Assembly: GCA_025935475.1 (NCBI GenBank)
Contig: JAICVE010000213.1
Location: 1-5,549 of the forward strand
DNA length: 5,549 bases
Source: Nitrospira sp.
GTDB lineage: Bacteria > Nitrospirota > Nitrospiria > Nitrospirales > Nitrospiraceae
Direction: 5' to 3'
In this document: piece by piece, positions 1 through 5,549 of the stretch
Layout of the letters: each line of letters opens with the position of its first letter
How positions within the stretch are numbered: the stretch's first letter is position 1
Notes under the pieces: generated by a model
The model's input: only the letters and a program-made list of their open reading frames with translations
The model's database searches: none
Told to the model about the DNA's origin: nothing
Position numbers and translations under genes: made by a program

Positions 1-488
1 AAATCCACGTATCGCTGGCGGTAGCGAGTCTCGACGTCGGTGAGCCCGTGCCATTTCTCGGGCAGGGGACGCAGGGCCTTGCTCAAAAAGGTCAGCTCGT
101 GCACTTCGACCGTGAACTCGTTGGTCTTGGTCCGAAACAAGATACCCGTCACCCCGATCCAGTCTCCGAGATCCAGCTGCTCGGTCACCGTGTATGCCTG
201 CGAGGAGAGCAGGTCCTTCTTTAGGTAGGTCTGGAGGCGTTCCGAGCCGTCCTGGAGCACGGCGAACGCCGCCTTACCGAAGCGCCGGAGGGCCACAATG
301 CGGCCTGCGATCGTGCAGGGAATGCGCTCCTGCTCGAGCGTCTCCTTCGTCTTCTGCCCGTGCAGCCTGATGAGATCACCGGCCCGGTCCTTGGCATCGA
401 ACCGCGTGCCGTACGGCGCCACTCCTGCCTCCCGAAGCACATCGAGTTTTTTGATCCGCTGCTGCCGCTGTTCGTTTGCTTCATCCAT
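1..488 (-). CDS. lysS: Lysyl-tRNA synthetase, class II (N-terminal part, cut by window edge)
   Basis: LysRS charges tRNA-Lys with lysine in the cytoplasm, using ATP. Only the first 162 codons are present; the gene continues past the left edge, so the class II catalytic domain is missing. The N-terminus starts MDEANEQRQQRIKKLDVLRE, the usual helical lead-in. It is followed by the anticodon-binding OB-fold (roughly residues 55-150, with GRIVALRRFGKAAFAVLQDG and DWIGVTG). The linker LRPLPEKWHGLTDVETRYRQ, running into RYVD at the window edge, is highly characteristic of bacterial LysRS. The ATG at 488-486 is chosen because it begins this conserved N-terminus; a GAGG lies 10 nt upstream. A second ATG at 484-482 is in the wrong frame. 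The gene lies 28 nt downstream of the prfB stop codon and is probably cotranscribed with it. Identification is secure. Confidence 0.96.
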   Translation of the reverse strand, partial: MDEANEQRQQRIKKLDVLREAGVAPYGTRFDAKDRAGDLIRLHGQKTKETLEQERIPCTIAGRIVALRRFGKAAFAVLQDGSERLQTYLKKDLLSSQAYTVTEQLDLGDWIGVTGILFRTKTNEFTVEVHELTFLSKALRPLPEKWHGLTDVETRYRQRYVD

Positions 489-516
489 GCTGACGCGCCC
501 TCGTCACACTCGGCGA

Positions 517-1660
<1,144 letters not shown>

Positions 1661-1668
1661 GAACAGGG

Positions 1669-1674
1669 TCCTTT
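1669..1674 (-). promoter_or_regulatory. prfB ribosome binding site (AAAGGA)
   Basis: AAAGGA on the minus strand lies 8 nt before ATG 1660-1658, inside the 19-nt gap after the lnt stop codon. It decides the prfB start in the zero frame, upstream of the frameshift site, against the ATG at 1653 that would skip the frameshift. Confidence 0.8.
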
Positions 1675-1679
1675 CGGTG

Positions 1680-3299
1680 TTAGACGGGAGTGGCCGCGAC
1701 AGCGTCGGGTTCAGCCCCTTTGGTGCCAAAAATGCCGTACAGACAGAACAGCAGGGAGATTAACATACAGCCGTAGGCAAAGACATCTCCGTGCCGACTG
1801 TAAAAGGTCTTCGTCTGGCGAACCGGAATCTCGGCCTGCAAGGCTGTCTGCGTAAAGGTGGGAGACGCCACGATGATGCGTCCGAACGGATCGATGAAAC
1901 CTGAGATGCCGGTGTTTGCGGCGCGGGCGAACGCGAGGTGATTTTCTACCGAGCGGAACACTACCATGGAAAAATGTTGGGCCGGGGCCGACGAATCTCC
2001 GAACCACGCATCGTTGGTAATGGTGACAAGAAACTCGGCACCGCTGCCGGCGATGCGCCTCACCAGATCGGGAAAGATGACCTCATAACAGATGACGACG
2101 CCGAATTTGACCCGGCGGGCCGGCGCGGCGCCGTCGGACTCCTTCAGTTGAAACGACAGAATGGTGGGGCCTGGGCCGGCTTGGAAATCGCCGATGCCTT
2201 CGACCATCTTTTCCAAAAAGAACAGCAGCGAGGATTTGAGTGGGATGTATTCGCCGAACGGCACGAGATGCTGCTTGTCGTACCGGCCAAGCAATTCCCC
2301 GTCAGGAGACAGAAGATAGGCGCTATTGAGCAGAAACGGCTTACGCTCTTGGTCGAACCGGACTGCCGGACTGCCGAACAGGAGCGGGGCCGAGGCGCGA
2401 TTCGCCATGGCGACCAGCTGTAATTGGTACACCGGTTCGCGTTCATAGATGAACGGCGTGGCAGCTTCCGGCCACACGACGAGATCGACTCCGTATCCGA
2501 ACGATTCCGTCAGGCGATCGTAACGTCGGAGCGTTTCTTCGCGAAAGGCCTGATCCCATTTGACCGCTTGGTCGATGTTCGGTTGCACGACGCCGACCTG
2601 CAGGGTGGCTTTGGTGTGTTCCATTGTCTCGCTGGCGATCAGCGATGTGCTATACGCCCAGGACAGGCTCACCAGCATTGCGGCCGTCGTCACCAGTTCC
2701 CAGGGCAGACGGGCAGGCCTGAATCCACGAAAGAGCGGCATGAGCCAGAGATACAACTCCGCCAAGGCCACGTTCGACAGGACGATCAAAAAAGATACGC
2801 CGTACACGCCTAAGTGATCCGCGATTTGAATCACATCGAGCTGGCGGTATTGCGAATAGCCGAGAAGCGACCAGGGAAGTCCGCTCAAGACGTACGTCCG
2901 GAGCAGCTCCAGAGTGACCCAGAGACAAGGGGCCGCGAACAGTCCATACCGCGGCATGAGCATTCGGAACCAGACGACACCGGCGCTATAGATGCCGACA
3001 TACAGCCCCAGGTACGCGGTGAGCAGCAGCATGATGCCGTAGCTGAACACCAGCGGCACTTTGCCGTAGGTATTCATGGCCGTCACGACCCACGACATGA
3101 TACCGGTCGAGCAGATGATTCCCGCCAGCCAGCCGAGCCAAAACGCTTGTCTGCGGCGGCTAAGTCCGTCGAGGGCGATGTGAAGAGGAATCAGCGCGAC
3201 CCAGGCGAGGAGGCCCAGATCATACCTGGGAAAGCAGTAAGGAAGAAGAATACCCGTCGTCGCGGCGAGAAGGATCAGGCGGACGGGCCACTGACTCAT
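1680..3299 (-). CDS. lnt: Apolipoprotein N-acyltransferase
   Basis: Lnt transfers an acyl chain from a phospholipid to the free amino group of the lipidated cysteine of lipoproteins. This is the last step of maturation, at the periplasmic face of the inner membrane. The 539-residue protein has the family layout: about seven membrane segments in residues 7-220, a periplasmic carbon-nitrogen hydrolase domain (about 232-495) and a final membrane segment (about 506-524). The catalytic triad is visible as Glu278 (WPEAATPF), Lys342 (YDKQHLVPFGEY) and Cys404 (VVICYE). Glu350 of PFGEY and Glu406 of CYE, also important in E. coli Lnt, are present. ATG 3299 is the earliest possible start because an in-frame TAG lies two codons upstream (3305-3303). 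The Shine-Dalgarno is poor (only TAAG). The gene is followed closely by prfB and preceded, 49 nt away, by the PilZ gene. Confidence 0.95.
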   Translation of the reverse strand: MSQWPVRLILLAATTGILLPYCFPRYDLGLLAWVALIPLHIALDGLSRRRQAFWLGWLAGIICSTGIMSWVVTAMNTYGKVPLVFSYGIMLLLTAYLGLYVGIYSAGVVWFRMLMPRYGLFAAPCLWVTLELLRTYVLSGLPWSLLGYSQYRQLDVIQIADHLGVYGVSFLIVLSNVALAELYLWLMPLFRGFRPARLPWELVTTAAMLVSLSWAYSTSLIASETMEHTKATLQVGVVQPNIDQAVKWDQAFREETLRRYDRLTESFGYGVDLVVWPEAATPFIYEREPVYQLQLVAMANRASAPLLFGSPAVRFDQERKPFLLNSAYLLSPDGELLGRYDKQHLVPFGEYIPLKSSLLFFLEKMVEGIGDFQAGPGPTILSFQLKESDGAAPARRVKFGVVICYEVIFPDLVRRIAGSGAEFLVTITNDAWFGDSSAPAQHFSMVVFRSVENHLAFARAANTGISGFIDPFGRIIVASPTFTQTALQAEIPVRQTKTFYSRHGDVFAYGCMLISLLFCLYGIFGTKGAEPDAVAATPV

Positions 3300-3313
3300 G
3301 CGCTAACTTAGCG
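3300..3313 (-). repeat. Short palindrome abutting the lnt start codon
   Basis: CGCTAACTTAGCG (3301-3313) is a perfect 6-bp inverted repeat around a single central base. It sits one base upstream of the lnt ATG and covers the place where a Shine-Dalgarno would be. A 1-nt loop cannot close as drawn, so an RNA hairpin would have to open inner pairs to about a 5-nt loop, leaving a 4-bp stem. It may be a protein-binding site or a chance occurrence. Confidence 0.3.
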
Positions 3314-3348
3314 GAAGGTGAAGGTTGTTGCAACTCAACCCGACCGCG

Positions 3349-3690
3349 TCAATGCGTCATGAACGAGACAAGCGCTTGCTGTCGCTGGATTTTCACATCA
3401 TCCAGTTCCGCGACGGTGCCGCAATCCGCTTCGTCCAGTTCCACCCCGAAATGGGCTTCGTCGGTCCAGCGAACCTTCGCCTTCTTGATGATGAGCGCAT
3501 GCTTGGCGGACGGAATCAGCAGCATCAGGAGCTCCATCCCGACGGTGACCAGATGGGTGCCCCGCAGGCAGCCTCCTCGATTCGTCAAATTTTCGGTCAT
3601 GCCGCTGGCATGGAAATCCCCGTTGGAATAGTAGACGGGGCACGAAACGGAAGTCCGGATATCGCGTCGCTTGTTTGGGTGAGAGGCCAT
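3349..3690 (-). CDS. Single-domain PilZ protein (putative cyclic-di-GMP receptor)
   Basis: This 113-residue soluble protein consists almost entirely of one PilZ domain. The N-terminal RxxxR motif is Arg8-Arg12 (KRRDIRTSV). The second motif, usually (D/N)xSxxG, appears as Asn34-Leu-Thr36-Asn-Arg-Gly39, with Thr in place of Ser and a following Gly40. The later strands fit the beta-barrel: VRWTDEAHFGVEL at 73-85 matches the usual VxWV...GVEF ending. PilZ domains bind cyclic-di-GMP and relay the signal to motility, polysaccharide or envelope machinery by protein contact. The partner here is unknown. ATG 3690 follows the VanZ-like stop by 13 nt; only a distant, weak GAGA precedes it, so translation may be coupled to the upstream gene. 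PilZ membership is fairly firm; ligand binding is inferred, with the Ser-to-Thr change as a caveat. Confidence 0.85.
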   Translation of the reverse strand: MASHPNKRRDIRTSVSCPVYYSNGDFHASGMTENLTNRGGCLRGTHLVTVGMELLMLLIPSAKHALIIKKAKVRWTDEAHFGVELDEADCGTVAELDDVKIQRQQALVSFMTH

Positions 3691-3703
3691 AATGGGATCG
3701 TCT

Positions 3704-4150
3704 CTATTTTTGTGAACGCAGGAGTGCTCTCGCGAACGTGAAGGCTCGTGGCTCAGGCGCCGCTTCGATCACCAGGGCCGCAAGCCCGATGCCTATTGCG
3801 TTGAATGCGACGTCATGGATATCGACGGTTCGTCCGGGAACGAATCCCTGAAGCAATTCCATCCAGACGCCAAAAACCATGGCGGCCATGACGCCGAGCC
3901 GCAACGCCATCTGCTTGGACCACCCTCGGTTCCGGAAGCCGCCAGTCAGTAGCCAGGTCAATAGGGCATAAGCGGGCGCATGTGAGTACTCGGTGACGGG
4001 CTGAGGAAGGACAGCCAGCATAGAACCCGCAATCCCCACGCCGGGCGTGGCTATCGCGCCGAAGGCTAACAGCACCATATACATCGATGGAACAAGCAAT
4101 CCCCAGATGCCTCCGTTCCCGACGAGATGATTCGCAAGGTACAGGAGCAC
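3704..4150 (-). CDS. VanZ-like family membrane protein
   Basis: This small integral membrane protein of up to 148 residues has about four hydrophobic segments (roughly 16-33, 36-50, 58-72, 84-101, with another near 115-130). The VanZ-like signature is clear: His57 in YSHAPAYALLTWLL, then Glu98-x-x-Gln101, Gly-Phe-Val-Pro-Gly-Arg107, Asp110, Asp113, Asn117 and Gly120 (WMELLQGFVPGRTVDIHD followed by VAFNAIG). VanZ is named from a teicoplanin-resistance accessory protein, but most chromosomal homologues have no assigned function, so resistance should not be inferred. The start is uncertain. GTG 4150-4148 is the first possible start, directly after an in-frame TAA (4153-4151), and has no Shine-Dalgarno. 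A TTG at codon 18 has GGAGG 10 nt upstream, and ATG codon 23 is a third choice. This is the first gene of the minus-strand run. Confidence 0.82.
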   Translation of the reverse strand: MLLYLANHLVGNGGIWGLLVPSMYMVLLAFGAIATPGVGIAGSMLAVLPQPVTEYSHAPAYALLTWLLTGGFRNRGWSKQMALRLGVMAAMVFGVWMELLQGFVPGRTVDIHDVAFNAIGIGLAALVIEAAPEPRAFTFARALLRSQK

Positions 4151-4176
4151 TTAGTGAGAAACTATTGGGCAATGGT

Positions 4177-4225
4177 AGGGGAGGGATCAACGCGGTCCCC
4201 TGAAGACCAACGGTCTTCCCCCGCG
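4177..4225 (-). promoter_or_regulatory. Tandem hairpins in the probable leader of the vanZ-like operon
   Basis: Two inverted repeats abut exactly. AGGGGA (4177-4182) pairs with TCCCCT (4196-4201) around a 13-nt loop. GAAGACC (4202-4208) pairs with GGTCTTC (4212-4218) around AAC. CGCGG (4191-4195), in the first loop, is complementary to CCGCG (4221-4225), so either a pseudoknot or an alternative extended stem around the second hairpin is possible. No T-run follows in the minus direction, so this is not a classic terminator. It starts 26 nt upstream of the VanZ-like GTG, in the leader if transcription begins further right. The pairing is seen in the sequence; a regulatory role is inference. Confidence 0.4.
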
Positions 4226-4284
4226 CAGACTGAAAATATTTTTGTGTCGTCGGGTGGCACTGATTCTGAGGGGATGTTCAAAAT

Positions 4285-4290
4285 ATCATA
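4285..4290 (-). promoter_or_regulatory. Possible -10 element for the minus-strand operon
   Basis: TATGAT on the minus strand matches the sigma-70 -10 consensus at five of six positions and lies in the AT-rich part of the divergent region. The hexamer 17 nt upstream (AAGCAT) is a poor -35 match, so support is weak. A start near 4278 would give a leader of about 130 nt containing the tandem hairpins. Confidence 0.25.
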
Positions 4291-4488
4291 GACTTAGCTC
4301 GATCCCGATGCTTCCGTCTCATCGCGTTCCACGCCAGCCGGGTTCGCAAAGTCGAACCACTTTTTATACGGCCTCGATTGCCACCTTTCGAGGGGTCATG
4401 CAGAAAAGACATCATGTTGATGATTTCTCACACATGAAGGGGTATTCTCCCATGGAGACGGGATGCGGTGCTCGGGAGTTCGATGCCT

Positions 4489-5175
4489 ATGATGAAGATG
4501 ATCAGGCCAGAACAGATGCGAAACACGATTTCCCTCGTCGTGACCTGCCTCTTGGCGATCTTTACGGTCAGCGGCTGTGTCATGCAAAGCACCTATGACG
4601 CCGCGCTGCAGGAAGGAATGACGGCCAGAGCGGAACTCGCACTTGCAAAAGACGAACAGAGAGTGCTTGCCCGTCAAGTGAGCGACATGGAACTCTTAAA
4701 TGCGGATGTGGTGCGTGAAGCGGAGGGGGCCGCTTCGGCCCTCCTGCAGGCGAAAGACGACGCTGAACAAAAACGACAACAGGCCGAACTGCAGATCGTG
4801 AAGTTGCAACAGAAAGCGGCTCAGGCGACCAAACAACAGCGGGCACTACGGTACGAGTTGACCGTCGCCAAGGAAAATGCCTCGGCGCTGCAAGAACTCA
4901 TTGATGTCTATCAGAGAAAAATTCGTGACGGCGCTGTGGTCGCCGCATCGTCCCCCGTTCCCGACCCGGCGGTCCACAAGCCGTTCGATCCGTCGACGAT
5001 TCCGGTCCCACAGGATCTACCGGCGGTCCCAGCAGTTTCTCCGCCAAAACCGACGGCGCCCGCGCCCACGCCGTCCACGAATTCCGCAAAATCTCCTCTA
5101 CCTCCGCCGGACGAAGGCTGGGTCTCGAGCATCAAGAGCTGGCTCGTGTCTTTGTGGCATTCAGTCTTTTCGTAA
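4489..5175 (+). CDS. Putative coiled-coil outer-membrane lipoprotein, unclassified
   Basis: I do not recognise a named family. From ATG 4489 the product has 228 residues. Positively charged residues (Lys3, Arg6, Arg11) precede a hydrophobic stretch (14-29) and a lipobox V-S-G-C with Cys30 as the lipidation site. The residue after Cys is Val, not Asp, so Lol sorting rules would favour the outer membrane. Residues about 36-145 are Ala, Gln, Glu, Lys and Arg rich with heptad-like spacing, predicting a long coiled coil. Residues 156-207 are a Pro, Ala, Ser and Thr rich linker. The last 18 residues (WVSSIKSWLVSLWHSVFS) form a likely amphipathic helix with three Trp. The start is uncertain: GGGAG (4474-4478) serves ATG 4489 at 10 nt or ATG 4483 at 4 nt, while GTG 4468 and ATG 4516 are also in frame. 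The gene is divergent from the lnt operon, whose product would acylate it. It may span or organise the periplasm, but the function is unknown. Confidence 0.8.
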   Translation: MMKMIRPEQMRNTISLVVTCLLAIFTVSGCVMQSTYDAALQEGMTARAELALAKDEQRVLARQVSDMELLNADVVREAEGAASALLQAKDDAEQKRQQAELQIVKLQQKAAQATKQQRALRYELTVAKENASALQELIDVYQRKIRDGAVVAASSPVPDPAVHKPFDPSTIPVPQDLPAVPAVSPPKPTAPAPTPSTNSAKSPLPPPDEGWVSSIKSWLVSLWHSVFS

Positions 5176-5340
5176 AAACTGTACATACAAATGTTGCCTT
5201 GAGCATCCACAGACCTCCGGACCTCCACACTCTTGTGCTTTTCCTAGGTCCCTTTCGGCGGCCCGTCGTGTGACCTGATTCCGAACCCGCCATAACGGCT
5301 GAGCAGGCTTGTCGAATCGATGTCGCAGGCACGAGAAGGC

Positions 5341-5371
5341 TTGTGGCTGTGGATATTCATGCATATATAAC
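5341..5371 (+). promoter_or_regulatory. Possible promoter in an AT island
   Basis: TTGTGG (5341-5346) and TATATA (5364-5369) are separated by 17 nt. TATAAC (5366-5371) is a better -10 match, at 19-nt spacing. The -35 matches at only three of six positions. The position upstream of a candidate start codon with a good Shine-Dalgarno adds a little weight. Confidence 0.25.
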
Positions 5372-5428
5372 ATTCGAACAGCACGCCTACAGCGGTCACG
5401 CGCAGACCGGTTCCCAAAGGTGCAGCAA

Positions 5429-5549
5429 TTGACCGTCCAAATTTTGTCTCTACTATTACTGGGGGTCATATCGGCTGAACACCTATGCCTAAAAATTAGG
5501 CAGTTTGCTCGAGAGATGCCTCAGATCCTGCATCGTCAGCATCAGAATG
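5429..5549 (+). CDS. Candidate partial gene running off the right edge, unknown function
   Basis: A plus frame is open from 5303 to the window end. AAGGTG (5417-5422) lies 6 nt before TTG 5429, a plausible start; GTG 5420 is an alternative in the same frame but overlaps that Shine-Dalgarno. From TTG, about 40 residues are visible. A hydrophobic N-terminal helix (TVQILSLLLLGVIS) is followed by a basic region (KIRQFAREMPQILHRQHQN). This could be a small membrane-anchored protein, or the N-terminal hydrophobic helix and RxxP region seen in some DDE transposases. The visible part is too short to decide, and the frame may be non-coding. Confidence 0.28.
   Translation, partial: MTVQILSLLLLGVISAEHLCLKIRQFAREMPQILHRQHQN
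5486..5502. repeat. Perfect 17-nt palindrome TGCCTAAAAATTAGGCA
   Basis: Seven-base arms TGCCTAA and TTAGGCA flank AAA. As RNA it would form a 7-bp stem with a 3-nt loop, but no T-run follows on the plus strand (GTTTGCTC), so a terminator is unlikely. Its size and symmetry suit a dimeric regulator's operator. It lies inside the candidate right-end open frame, so it would act from within or near a gene start, or that frame is not coding. Confidence 0.4.

Larger units (their letters stand above)
4151..4488. other. Divergent intergenic region between the VanZ-like and lipoprotein genes
   Basis: This is the only region from which the minus-strand run and the plus-strand lipoprotein gene can both be driven. 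Nearest the VanZ-like gene it holds GC-rich hairpins (4177-4225). Then comes an AT-rich block with the palindrome AAAATATTTT (4233-4242) and a TATGAT hexamer on the minus strand (4290-4285). The stretch 4300-4470 shows a small inverted repeat, ATCAT-GTTG-ATGAT (4411-4424), and no convincing coding frame. An open plus frame across 4242-4598 overlaps the lipoprotein signal sequence in another frame and looks spurious. Confidence 0.6.
5176..5549. other. Right-end region without a firmly identified gene
   Basis: No convincing terminator follows the lipoprotein stop codon. The sequence has a short direct repeat, GACCTCCG/GACCTCCA, around 5214-5229, and an AGGCTTGT direct repeat (5305-5312 and 5337-5344). 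GC content falls towards the right edge, with an AT island at 5362-5371. A minus-strand open frame over 5161-5469 is Cys and Arg rich, has no ribosome binding site, overlaps the lipoprotein end and looks spurious. A plus-strand frame open from 5303 to the edge is listed separately. Confidence 0.5.

Noticed and set aside
1938..2423. Plus-strand open frame (161 codons) opposite lnt
   Set aside because: It is antisense to the catalytic domain of Lnt, and its translation is an unstructured mix without motif or ribosome binding site.
2814..3311. Plus-strand open frame (165 codons) opposite the lnt membrane region
   Set aside because: Its charged, Arg/Asp/Gln-rich product is what the reverse complement of transmembrane codons typically gives. 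There is no independent support.
3704..4150. Glycopeptide-resistance gene
   Set aside because: Only the VanZ-like fold signature is present. No vanHAX or regulatory genes are nearby, and most VanZ-like chromosomal proteins are not linked to resistance.
4202..4243. Plus-strand rho-independent terminator (hairpin followed by ATATTTTT)
   Set aside because: The T-run begins about 20 nt after the stem instead of directly, and no plus-strand gene lies upstream that would need terminating.
4242..4598. Plus-strand open frame (118 codons) over the divergent region and lipoprotein start
   Set aside because: It overlaps the lipoprotein signal sequence and lipobox in another frame, has no Shine-Dalgarno or domain, and its composition changes abruptly along its length.
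5161..5469. Minus-strand open frame (102 codons) at the right end
   Set aside because: It overlaps the 3' end of the lipoprotein gene, lacks a ribosome binding site, and its Cys/Arg-rich product resembles no family.

Overview
The window comes from a bacterial chromosome with moderately high GC content. It carries five genes in a row on the minus strand, a divergent plus-strand lipoprotein gene, and a right-hand end with no firmly identifiable gene. The Lnt and lipoprotein pair points to a diderm (Gram-negative) cell. The gene set and protein character resemble Nitrospirota or a deltaproteobacterium-like lineage, but this is an impression from protein style and was not tested.

Minus strand, in transcription order from right to left: a VanZ-like small membrane protein (about 4150-3704), a single-domain PilZ protein (3690-3349), apolipoprotein N-acyltransferase lnt (3299-1680), peptide chain release factor 2 prfB (1660-517) and the first 162 codons of lysyl-tRNA synthetase lysS (488 to the window edge). 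Gaps are 13, 49, 19 and 28 nt, so one operon is plausible. prfB is split: its true start lies in a different frame from its body, and the two are joined by a textbook +1 programmed frameshift site (GGGGG CAT CTT TGA C on the minus strand). The gene is therefore intact, not broken.

Region 4151-4488 is the divergent intergenic region. It holds two abutting hairpins (4177-4201 and 4202-4218) with possible pseudoknot pairing to 4221-4225. They would lie in the 5' leader of the minus-strand operon. An AT-rich block with weak promoter-like hexamers lies beyond them.

Plus strand: 4489-5175 encodes a lipoprotein with a lipobox, a long charged coiled coil, a proline-rich linker and a short tryptophan-rich C-terminal helix. 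It is not a member of any family I recognise. Lnt, encoded across the divergent region, would add the third acyl chain to lipoproteins such as this one.

The right end (5176-5549) has lower GC. It contains a promoter-like AT island, a good Shine-Dalgarno followed by a TTG start of an open frame that runs off the edge, and a perfect 17-nt palindrome (TGCCTAAAAATTAGGCA). These are candidates only.

No previously undescribed system is clearly present. The most interesting items are the textbook prfB recoding signal, the structured leader and the unclassified coiled-coil lipoprotein.
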